Shown here: in pieces, positions 12,601 to 24,600 of the stretch
Position numbering within the stretch: position 1 is the first letter of the stretch
How the letters are laid out: every line of letters starts with the position of its first letter
NCBI GenBank assembly: GCA_007922305.1
Contig: ML677385.1
Coordinates: forward strand, 1,548,780-1,612,779
Source: Dermatemys mawii
Lineage: Eukaryota; Chordata; Testudines; Dermatemydidae
Reading direction: 5' to 3'
Length of the DNA: 64,000 nucleotides
The notes under the pieces: model-generated
Database searches by the model: none
Seen by the model: the letters and a program-made list of their open reading frames with translations, nothing else
Told to the model about the DNA's origin: nothing
Translations under genes and position numbers: made by a program

Positions 12601-15600
12601 CTCACACGGGTAGTCCCATGGAGTGTGTAAAGGTAAGCCATTCATAAAGGTTTTTCAGGACTGAGGACTGAAAAAATCCTCTTTTATCAAGTGATCTATA
12701 ATACAATGACATGTTATAATTGAATCTTTCAGAACTTCTCCTTTAATATAACCAAGACTTTAGCTAAGCATCACCACAAAGTCTTTTCTTGAAACAGCAT
12801 AAAATCAAAACACTTCTCTCTCAAGTTATCTGTCCCTCTAATTGTGAGCAAATTTTAGGTTGTGTTATTAATGTGAACTTGTCATGATCTGTAATCTTTC
12901 TTTTTTGTGGATCCCTCATCAAATGCAATTCATCAACAACCTCCCACTAATCCTTGCTAGCCCACCTCTGTTGTTTTGCTTCTACAGCAGGCCTGTTTAA
13001 GATTTTGAAGATGACTGCTAAAATTAAGGCCGGGATTTGAGGCTTAATTTAACACAGGCCTTTATGGAGGCCATTTTACCCCTGTTAAATCTAACCTAAT
13101 CTAAACGGATTTCAGGTCTCAAAAGATATAGCCTTGGTATAAATTGGCATAGCTTCACTGAAATCAGTGGAGCTGTGCAAATTTATAACAGCCGAGGTCT
13201 GATCCATAGGATTTACACTGATGAACCACTAAAAAATTAGAAGGATAAAACAGAAAGTCCAATGACATGGTCTTCTGGGAATGCTTGTCAATGGAAAGAT
13301 GTCTCCAAATATTGTGGGGTCACCATGCTCTTGTCTTCTAGTGTAGTCTGTCAAAGGATGTTGGTGATGCACTGAGAATAAATTGGGATGAAGAACCCAA
13401 GAGAAAAATAAAAAACTTAATGAGCTTTTCCCACCTCTGATTTCTGTTTCCAGACACTATGAACTCGGTCTTTTTCCTCAGAAAATCATAGAAGCTCACA
13501 TGTGAATTTTAGACTAATTTTGTTAGTGTCCCTAAAATTTATCCAGGTTATATTCCCATTGTTCTCCCCAATCTCTCAAGGCATTTATGTTTATCTGGAG
13601 CATCTCACAAACTGCATAGTTTTTACTAACCAAAAGAACTCCCACTACTAATTGCCATCATCAAACTTCACCTGTCCACTTTTTCCAGTAAAATTCTTCC
13701 AAATAGCCTTTCTAAGAATCAATCATTCATTAAATGACTCCTTTTTCCCTATATCGTAACCCAGTTTACATCTAAACACTGAAAGAAACTCATTCTGTAG
13801 TGCTGGCACCTAACCCTGATTCTTTTTCTTTTTTTTTTTTTTCTTTTTTAGAAGAAGGCCTCTCCTTGCTAGGCTACCATCTGTGCAACTATAGCGTGAC
13901 TAAAACTGTTTCTAAAATGGTTGCCTACCAAAAGTCATATGAGAAACACACTTCTTGTGGAGGATGGATTCCGTGGATGGTTTGTCCTAAGACGTTTTAT
14001 AAAACTCAGTATCACATCGTTGAAGTCCCTGAGATTATGAATTTTACAGATTGCTGTGAAGGATATGAACAAGTTGGGTTCTATTGCACTTTATGTAAGT
14101 ATTAGAATAATTATTTAAATAAATATTCCTTTTGTTAGGTAATTGTAGATTTTGACTCAAAAGGCCAAGTTCACTGCTGGTGTTAGTCCATTGAAACTGT
14201 TGAGTTGGCATAGGTCATCAGTAAATTTGGTTCCAAATGTCCATTTTGGAAATGCATTACTTTGCTATCCCTACAGCTTGTTTGTGTGTGTCAGGGTTAG
14301 TGCACTTTAGTATAGCAGTGTGGAGTAGCTTGCACAGTCATTTCCTGGTGCTATATCTGTTTTGTGGATGACTGCATTTTACAGGGTTATCAGTTAGGAC
14401 GGCTGGAAACATGCCCGTTTAATTTCACAAGGACTTATTTTAATATATGAGTTTGGAGCCATGGCAATTCATGGCCATCTTCAAGTTGTGCTTTGAATTT
14501 TGAGTTCATGACTTCTTCATGAATCCACAAGTTGTCCTGGGTTTGCTTGAAAAGTTGGAAAAAGTATTGAACCTTTCACTGAATCTGATCTGACTTACTG
14601 GTTTAAAACAAAACTCCAGATCTGATAAAATTCACCTGCCTCAGACCATGTTGAACATTTTGCACAGGGCTGTTTGTTGTCAACAATAAACCCATGTTTT
14701 AAAAAGCTCCCAAAGGTTACAGACACACTGAGTCCCTTAGAGACAATTAGTGGGATTTTCAAAAGTACTTAAGCGTATGTCTACATTGCAGCCTCCCAGC
14801 TCTGGAAGACAGATGTGCACTAGCAGGGCTTAGGCAAGTGTGCTAAAAGTAGCAGTGCTGACTTTTCAGCATGGGCTAGCTACCTGAGTACAGACCCATG
14901 TATCTGGGTGGGTTTTTACTCAGGTGGCTTGCCCAAACCGATGCCTATGCCACAACATCCACAGTGCTATTTTTAACATGCTAGATCAAAGAGAGAGAGA
15001 GAGCATGTCTGTCTAGCCAGGCTAGGAGGAATGCTCCCAGCTGCAGTGTAGAAATACCTTCATGACTAGAGAGCACAGGTATCATTGACTTTCAGGGGGA
15101 CTTTGAAGAGACAAGAAAGAACCAATATAGCTTAAAGTGTGACTTTCCTATATAGTTAAACCAGTGCAAAAGTTTGTATGGGCACTAATTTTGGTGATAA
15201 AAGTGGCTTATTTCAGTTTAATTAACCTGTTCCTAATTGACTTCAAGTTAATTAAACTGAAATAAGCCCCTTTAATACCAAAATGTGTCCACACAGCCTT
15301 TTGTACTGGTTTAACTATATTGGTTTAAAAATGGTTCAGGTTATACCAGGGGTTCCCAAATTTTAACAACCTGTGAACCCCTTTCACTAAATGTTAAGTC
15401 TCCACGAACCCTCTTCTGAAAATGAATATTTTCAGGGATTTTCTCCTTTACCTGAGTATAAATTATAAAAGCAGTGATCTTGGAAATATAGTTTGTTTTT
15501 ATGACTTGCATATTACCCACTATTTTCATTATTATTTATCATTGCAGTGTTTTTATTACATTATTAAAACAGCAACACTCTTCCAAGATCTCACTTTTTC

Positions 15601-18600
15601 AGCTTGTATTACTTTGAATAAGCCGGTTATAAGACAAGGCTCCTATCTTTCATCAAGGAGTATCAGATGTGAAACAACATGAAGGGATTTAAGAAGCCAA
15701 CTCAAAGTTCCTCCTACACAAGCGTTCAGGTCTTGAGCAGTCCAAGCAAACAACACGTTACAACAAAGCTTGAACTAGTTCTTCATAATAATTTTTAAAA
15801 CAATACTAGCCACCTATTTAATTTTAAAAACAGCAAAAAATACTCACTTCCCTTTCCATTTCTTATAAGGAGTCTTGAAGATTAAATCTCCTCAGTGTGA
15901 TAAAGATGCTTGCTTTGATCTGCTTAGCTCTTGGAAGTCCAAGGGCTCCGTGTTGCTGTCTCCGTGCTGCTCAGGAGTCATAGGAACAGCTCTGTCTGCC
16001 ATTAGGGAATATTTTCCTGAGAACCCTTTGTAACATTTTGTGAACTCCCAGGGGTTCAAGAACCCCAATTTGGGAACCACTGGGTTATACTATACTTTCT
16101 TGTGTACACAAGCCCTTATGCTATAAGACACCTAGGTGCATTTGAAAATCCATCCCATAACATCACACATTGCAAAAAGTTTATGCAAATTGATGATTTA
16201 TTGCTTATTAAATCACTCTTTGGCAATGTAAGATTTCAGTTGAAATGACTGATACATAAAAGTGGTCTCTGTGTTTGTTAACCCATCTTTTTCTCAAAAT
16301 AATCTAAGGGGAAAAAAAGCACAGTGAGACACAAATTCTACCCTGACTCATTCCTTCATGCAGTTCTGTTGACTTCAGTGTTTTGCACAGGGTGTAAATC
16401 AATGCAGAATTTGGCCACAGAATGCAATATTTCCAGACAGTGTCTTCAGGCTGATGGAAAACTACTGTTGGTTATACAAAATTTCCAGGCAGTAAGTCCA
16501 GGTTGGTGGAAAACTACTGTAGATCAAATCCCTCCTTCAAGAACTGCTTCTACAGTGTAAAAAATTAACCAAATAATGGCAAGACAGAGTAGCAGTAGGG
16601 ATAGTTGATATTTATTTATATAGTACAAACCAACAAAAATCAATTTTGGCCAAGAGTTTGAAAAGTGACTAGTGATTTTTGGGTGCCTCTGTTTTTTTGG
16701 ATGAATGCACATTTCTGAAAATCAGACCCTTTAAAGGAGCCTCAGTTGGACATTCAAAAGCTTAGGTACCTAAAATTGCTTGTCTCTTTTGAAAAATATC
16801 CTGTGTAATTAATGTGTATTTTTAAAACAAAAAGCTTCTTTAACTAACAGTTCATATGCAGCAGTGTCAGTGCAAACATCTACCATGACATACTTAATTT
16901 TTTAAAAAAAGCCCAATATTAAAATATATGGAAATTAGCTGCACTGGTTAGCTATAAAATTCTCAAACCAATCTTTAATTAGCACCATGCCATTAATTAG
17001 CACACCTATGCTCTGGAAATGTTTGCTTATGGCATGCTATAATTTTGACCATTCTTTTCAAAGTTAATTTGGGAGTATTTTAAACAGGTAAAGTATTTGC
17101 ATAATTTCTAGATGATTTCTGACATTAGATTATTCAGGCATCTTACTTTGCTTTTCAGGACATTAGTCATAAATTCCATGAATGGTAATGCATGGTCTAG
17201 ACAAAGTCTTAAATAAATGATGAAAGGAGGACGTTTGGAATTGCTGGAATTACTGCACTGCATGCCATTGGACTATAGTTTTTTCCCCTGATGTTATCCA
17301 CAGTGGTTTTCTCTATGTGCTTAGCCTTGGAGTGCAACCTGCTCCTGGCCATTTTCCCATCTTTACTTTTTAGAAGCAATCATGTCCCTCTGCCTGGGCT
17401 AAGGAGCTTTCTTTGTTTAACATTTGGGTGGAGGGCGGGGTTAGGAGTACGGCTGGTATGATTTCTTCAGCAGCTCCTTCTAATGGTAGTTGCACTCTTG
17501 TGACAATATTATATACCCAAGAAAAGATGTTAAAAGAACGTTAATATGGTTAAGAACTCAGAAGTTAGGAAATGCCAGAATGAAAGTTGCTTGTGCAATT
17601 TATGTTTGGCTCCCTTGTGGGGAAGAATTATAAAACAGTCTTTAATTACATGATCACTTACAATTTTTTCCGCAAGGACCCCGCCTCATTTAGTACACAA
17701 GATGGACCAGCTCTGGGGAGGAATCAGAGTTGTGTAGTAAAAGAAACTGTTGTCTGTGGGACTTCTGCTTTATTTGTTATAGAAGTTGGAAGGTGTGTGG
17801 TGAACGAGGCAGGGGACTGCAGGAAGAGAAAGGATAGTTTCGTGGTTCAAGCAGTTGAATGTTGCCCTGAAGAATTGGATTTTATTCTTCCTGTGCTGCA
17901 GAGTTCCTATGAAATGCTGAGCAAGCCACTTAAGCCAGACTTTTCAAAGATTGTCACTAATAGTGTGTTCCTTATTTTCTGGGTGCTTGACTTGGGACCC
18001 TGGAATCTGATTTACAGAAGAGCTGAACACTCACAGTTGCAACTGTAGTCAATGGGAGCTGCGCTTTGAACATAAGAAGTGTTGTGTAATGCTACATGCT
18101 CTGAAAAATCAGGTCCTAGGTGCCTCTCAAATTGGGCACCCAAAATAGTGGATACTTTTGACCTTAATCTCTTGGTGACCTGAGTTTCCCATTTGTAAAA
18201 TGAGGATATTAATATCCCACCCACCTCACAAGAGTGTTGCAAAAGTACATGAATTAATATTTGTGATGCACTATGCTATAGAAATAAGTGCCATAGAAAA
18301 GCCTCCAAGGAAATCAATAGTTCTGTCTTCAGAGCAGAGTGTAAAGAGTATGCAGTAAATAAGACACACATTGAACAATAAGGGTAGAAGAAAATCCTGA
18401 ACAGCTGCTCATTAAGTGAGTGAGCACTATCCACTCTGTGCACTGACCGAGGCAGGAGTCCTGTGGAAAAATATTATATGATTATGTAATTAAAGACTGT
18501 ATCATAATAGATAAATATGCACAAAAGGGCCATATTAAGATTGCACAGGCAACCCTTCTGATTTTTAAGATTGCAGCAGACTTCCACCTTTGCGGTTCTC

Positions 18601-21600
18601 AGTCCCAGTCTCCTTGCTCAGCCAGCACCGTTCCCCATCCTAAGGCCCCAAATCCCTTCTCATCCTCCTCCAAACCCCACTCCTAGTTCCCCACCACCCC
18701 AAGGCTCCTTATCTATTCTTCCCCAGTCTGGCTCTTGTCCTCTGGATTTGCATCAGGCAGCTTTCTCCTTCATGCTGCTTGGAGGACTGGGGTGGGGTGT
18801 CACTGAAAGCACTGGATAGAGCAGGAGGGTTGACCTGGCATGGCCTATATCAGCATAGAGTAGCCAATGAGGGAATGTCCTGCACAGCTCTGTTTGTGCT
18901 GGAGCATGCTCTGTGCAGATGGAACCTTCAGAGACACTAGCTGTGACTCTCTGCAAGAGACTGAACATGTGCAAAGTGCATTTTCCCCTGAGGCTTACAA
19001 CTTAGCTAAATTTGAGCTTTTCCCAGGGATGTCAAAAAGGCACATCTCTGACACAAAGGGGCCCTGCCAAATGGCAAGTCCCTGCTCCAATGCATGGAGG
19101 TGCTAGTGCTTCTCAAAAAAAATGTTGCCAGAATTTTTTAACATGAGCAAAATAATGTATTTTTCCCTAGCCTCATTCTCAGGCGTTACTGATCTATTTT
19201 GGCTAACTTTCCCTCCTCCACTGCAAAACCAACCAAACAAACAAAACAACATCAACAACAAAATCAGCCTGAGGCAGACACCTAGTATGAAAATTTCGTC
19301 CCAAATGGTTCAAGTATGGCAAAGTCATAAGTAACTGAAGACACAGGGTCTTATAAAGGAAAGTGTTGGTGACTTTAATAATAGATGATGCCACCAGCCC
19401 TGCCTATAATAATCTGTTTCCGTTAGTCCACATTTGGGTCCCTGTGACAGTCGCAGTACTTTGATCTTATGCTATACCACAACCTCAAGCCATCTCAGGA
19501 TGATATGGTAAGGGAAGTTTTGGAGAAAACTGTTTAGTATGAGTCCTGATCAGGTGGAGAGACAAGAGTGAGGTTAATATTGAGCTAATCATGTTCCTTA
19601 GCATCCCTATCCCAGAGGATTCTTCTGCCTAATTAGAAATTGTGGTTATTATATGCAATAAGCTTGTAACTAAGCTTTTGGTTGCTAGGCAATGGGTACA
19701 ACATTTCTACTTTATTATTTATGTAAAGTTATAGAAGAAAAAAAGACTATATGTAATTCTACTGACAGGAGACCATTGGTTTGCTCCCGGATAGTATGAT
19801 GTTGTTTTGCACATGGCTTTAGTTCTGGGTGGCTGTTCCCATGATACTTACAGCAGAGAGAACTGATTTTAAAGTGTGTCTTATATGACTAGACAGAAAT
19901 GTGATGTGAGTCCATCTTTGTTTCTCTGCTGATGTAAAAATGATGACCTTTAGATTCTAGATTAATGGATGATCTGGCTTTCAGCCAGAACTCAGTGGTA
20001 TTCCCATCACTTGCACATGACTCATTAATAGTTTGTGCTGCAGTTTCACATGCTAAAAAAAGAACTGTGTGAAATAGCTATATTGAACCTCAGACTTGTT
20101 TAAAATGAGCCTTAGATTCAGGATTTGATGGGTTCATAATTCTGAGTCCAAGCTCAGGACAGTTCAATAAACATAGGCTTGTGGTAGCCTGCAGAATTGG
20201 GAAGCTTATTATTATTATTTGTATTACTGTAGGATATAGCACAATATGCTGTAATAGGGTGTATTGGCCTGTTAGGCTCAGAGGGAGCCTGAAGACCATG
20301 TTCCTGGAACACTGGAGTGAGCAAAAGGTGCAGGAAATGGCCAAAGCCAGAGGAGAGGAAGCAGTCTTGGGCAGATAATAGTTGGATGGGGAAAACCCAG
20401 GACACTGTTTCTTTAACGGTGTGGGATTAGAAATTCTGTAGTATAGGGTGGGGCAGGACTGTGTGTGTCCCCTATCTCTCAGCCACTCGGGAGGCGCTCT
20501 CAGAAGGAGAGCAGCGTAATATGCTGTTTTCTCCCTCTGAAGCGGGGAGATGTTGGCAGGAGAAGGAAGCCAGAGGCAGAAGGTTTAGCTCCCTCTAGGA
20601 AAGGTTGGGAGTGACGATTTGTCAAGGAAGCAGACGGAAACATGAGAAGAGCTCTGCATTTGGTAGAAGAGCCAGATAGGAGTATGAACTTTTGAGTTGT
20701 GGTGCAGGGATTTATTCTGGGGAACACTGAAGACTGTTTTTGGACTGTTTATGTTATTAAGCTAGCTCCAGGTGGGGGCATGGTGTTAGCCAAAAAGGCT
20801 GGATAAAGTTCACAAAGGGCCTGGAAGAGGGGAAAGAGACACAATGCTGGGAAGCCATGTCTCCCCAAGAGGAGCTGCTCAGGAGGTGGCCAACCAGGGA
20901 CCAGTCCCCATCTTTGACTGGGGAACCTATTGTGTTAATCTTTGTACAAACACACTGCGTGAGAGAGTCCCTGCTTCAAAGAGCTTACAATCCAAATAGA
21001 CCAGGCAGAAAAAGGTGAAAGAAAGGCCTCTCTCTCACAGATGGGGAACTGAAATGTTTTGTCCATGATTACACGGGAAGTCTGTGGCAGAGCTGGGAGT
21101 TAGTTCTGAAGCTCATGAGTCCCAATGCAGTGTTTTCATCATTCTTTCTCTCAAGCTGGAAAACCTCTCTCCTCTGAGCCAGCCTCTCTCCAAAATATCT
21201 ACCCCTTCCTTGCAAAACTCCCAGGGCACTCTCTGAAGACACATGTGTTAAAACAACCCAATATTATTGGGGGAGTAGGGCTGCTGGGGTTCACCTTGGA
21301 GGTTCACCTTTGTTGAAAGCTAACTTTCAATTGAAATGTCGAGGGTTGGTTCCCTGCCAGCCCTTTTGGAGCAAACTGTGGAACTAAGTCCATGTGATTC
21401 TTTGCCAGGGTGCATACAGTTCTGCTAAAACACCCAAATATTTGATTTGATGCATATTGAGAACAAAATACACTTGAAAAGGTCTAAAGTATTCTGGGTT
21501 CCAATCTTCAAAACTGCATGTGCAAATAAATTGCATGCCAGTTATTTGGACTGTGTAAGTAACTGAACGTGCAAATGACCAGTTTGAAGTCTAAGGCCAT

Positions 21601-24600
21601 GTCTACACTATCCACTATATTGGCAAAACTTATGTTGCTCAGGGGTGTGAAAAAAACATAAGTTTGGCCTGCAGAAGTGGTCGTGTTCACAGCGCTATGT
21701 TGGCAGAAGAGCTACCGCTGCTTGTTGAGGTGGTTTTGTCATGTCGATGGGAGAGAGCTCTCTTCTGTCTGCACAGAGTGGCTACCTGAGTGATTTTATA
21801 GCGGCGCTGCTGCATCAGTACAGCTGTACTGCTGTGAGTTCACTAGTGTAGACATGGCCTTAGTTGGTTACATCTTTAGGCAATTACTATGACTGCATGG
21901 CCAGCTGCAGAACCTGTGCTGCAAATTATGAATATGTCATTTTCCACGTGTATGATGGACACCATCTCCAACACACTGGGATTGGAACTGGAGTCCTCCA
22001 GACCTAAATGTCTGAGCAACTGCAGCTTGAGCTAAAAAGCCACCTCTCAATAGCTGTGTTTAGGATTTTGTCCTCTGTGGATTAACCCAGAGCGGGACCT
22101 GTAACGCCCACCCATCAGTAGGCTATATATGTTCACTTTAAATCTTGATTAATAAAGATCACTAGACTGATAAAGGAGTATATTTAACGGAGACACAAGA
22201 TCTCATTCAATATTACAGTCCACTTGACAGAAAAATCAAAATTTTACTTTTAATCGGCACACTGGGATATGAGAAATTGAAACCCCATTAAAAATTAGCA
22301 GTGTCCATTTAATTCCCTAGAAGTTCAATTATGGTGAGTGTATTTTTCATCACTTGAACACCTTTGGCTACAATCACAGGAATCATTTTTATTTTCCTGT
22401 TGGCTGAAGTAAATTGTCCACTCAGCAGAATGGGACTTAATGAGACCAAAAAGCACTTGGCACAGTGAATGGAGAAGAAAAGAGAAACCATAGGTCCCAA
22501 CATGGAAAGGCTAGTGGAGATGAGCAGCAGTTGGGCCTATGTCTAATGGAGTATATGAAGGGAAGGCTCAGAGCAGCCTGATATTGAATCATAGAAAATA
22601 TTTTCAGCTGTTTATTGACCCTTACATTTTATTCTGTTTGGACTAGAACTGGTAAAAAAACAGGAAAATTTCCAAGTTATTTCTGTTTTGCTGGAAATGT
22701 TCCATTTTCCATATTTTATGCAAAGTTTTTTTTTTCATTTACTGCAACCTGTTTTTTCTATTAACTCAAAATTTTGAAAAAAATTGTCATGGAAAAAGTC
22801 ACAAAAGTCAGAAAATGTTGATGATGTTGGCAATTTTGTACAGAATACTTCTTGTCTTAAGTTGCTATTCTGCCCTATCTCTCTCAGAAGAACCCCAAGA
22901 AGAGACCCTCGCCAAGGACTATGAGATGTGTCCCTTTGATTCAATATAACAGTGTTAAAGAAACCAAATATCACATGCAATTTTGCTGTTAAGTGTTTTT
23001 ATTACACAGCATTGAACAAGTCCAATGAATTTGCTTCAAGACCTGGTGTTTGTCCAGAGGAGGAAATGGAATCATTTAACTATTCATGCACAGTTGATAC
23101 TGACTGTCCAGGTCTTAAAAAATGCTGTAACTCATCCAAAGGAACAGGCTGTGTGGATCCTATACCAGAAGGTATGTTATTGACAAATTTTAAACTCCCT
23201 CCAAAAGAAATAAGCCTTACTTTTTCTGCTGAAGATGGGGACAAAAAACCCACAACAATTGTTATTGGGCATCTTCATAACATAATACATTAATCTGATT
23301 TCCATCAATTCAAGGATGATTGGTTTCAATATTGAATCTGTGAGCCCCTGACAACTGGCTTTGAAGATCTATTGGAATCTTTTTGCTCTTCTTCATTCTT
23401 CTCCCTTGCTAGTTCTGTCGTCTGGATTATATGAGAAATACCTTGATATGTGATGGCTGTACATGGTACATTCACAGATACTGAGTCAAAGCCCACTACA
23501 TTCAATGGGAGCCTTTCTATTGACTCCAATTTGTTCTGAATCTGACCCCAAATGCTTTTATATTTTAATTTGTTCAATTTCAGCGAGAAACCTGAAAAGA
23601 TATTGGTATAATGTGTCAGTCCTTGTGAAAATGGATTTTAATGAATTACGCAGAGTGGATCCAAGACTTCTGAATCATTCACGCCTTTTGCATTCCATGG
23701 TATGTATAGATACAAAGAACCAAAAGTCCTTATGTTCTTGTTTCTGTTATTGCATGGACATTGATAGTCAGTACCAACACAGCCAAGGCTGGAAGGGTTC
23801 TTGGTGCTGAGCAGGACCTTTTTATCCAGCCACTCTCCTGTATCATAGCAGGACAGATTTAATTTTTCCTAATGCATTTTCAATAGGTGAATGTCAGTTC
23901 TACTCTTGCATGTGTCAAGTAACAGCAATTTCACAGCTTCCTTTGACATTTCTTAAGACACTGAAAAGGAATTTAAAGTTCTTATGCTATAAGATCTAAA
24001 TTTCCTTCTACTCCAGTGACATCTGCTCTGCCTCTAAGCCCCATTTAAAAGCAGAGATGGACTTGAGGGACACAACCTGGCCTTAAAGAACTCCAAAGTT
24101 TGGGTGTTTTCAAATCTGGGGTTTTGTTTGACTCATTTTAGAGACAAGGGCCAGCTGTGAGACTGGGATCTAGATATAAGTCAGATTCTGAATCCCCCAA
24201 ATGTTGATAGTTTAATTCCAGGAGTAAACAGCAGTTGCTGGTTCAGGGAACGTTCCAATGAGCTTCTGAACAAGCTCAGTCACTTTGTTAGGATGATGCA
24301 TGTACAGTCTGGTCCTCACTAGGACTGCATATGGAATCTTCTGAGGTTTTAGCTGCTAAGCTCTAGCAAGTCTCTACTGAGCATATACAAACAGATTTTT
24401 AAGAGGCTTATAAGTTGTTTACATTTGGATGGATTTTCACAGGAAGAACAAAAGGCATCCCTGATGCAAAAATCACCCCATAGCGAAATTTCAAGTCCCT
24501 GCTCCAAAGCAAGGGGGCAATACTACTCAAAGAAAAGGTTGTTAAACAGTTTTAAACATTGCAAAGCAATGTGTTTTCCACTATCCTCATCCTTGGAAAC

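Larger units (their letters stand above)
9606..13851. other. UMODL1: Intron 1 of UMODL1
   Basis: 4246 bp, phase 1. It contains a MIR-like SINE (about 11620-11760, - strand) and short palindromic repeats near 11735-11815 and 13130-13215. A 30-nt T-rich run (13821-13850) precedes the exon 2 acceptor. No other coding signal seen. Confidence 0.75.
14095..23009. other. UMODL1: Intron 2 of UMODL1
   Basis: 8915 bp, phase 1. Mostly repeats: MITE 14771-15060, MITE 15150-15320, hAT 15347-16082, a composite repeat about 17600-18540 (including a 153-codon chance frame), a repeat copy 18980-19420, a possible LTR piece 20430-20930, SINE remains near 20930-21130 and MITE 21594-21860. No exon-like open frame with matching phase found. 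Confidence 0.7.

Noticed and set aside
17587..18048. 153-codon + strand open frame in intron 2
   Set aside because: No conserved domain, no splice context or matching phase, and its second half runs into common repeat wording. Taken as a chance frame over an old interspersed repeat.
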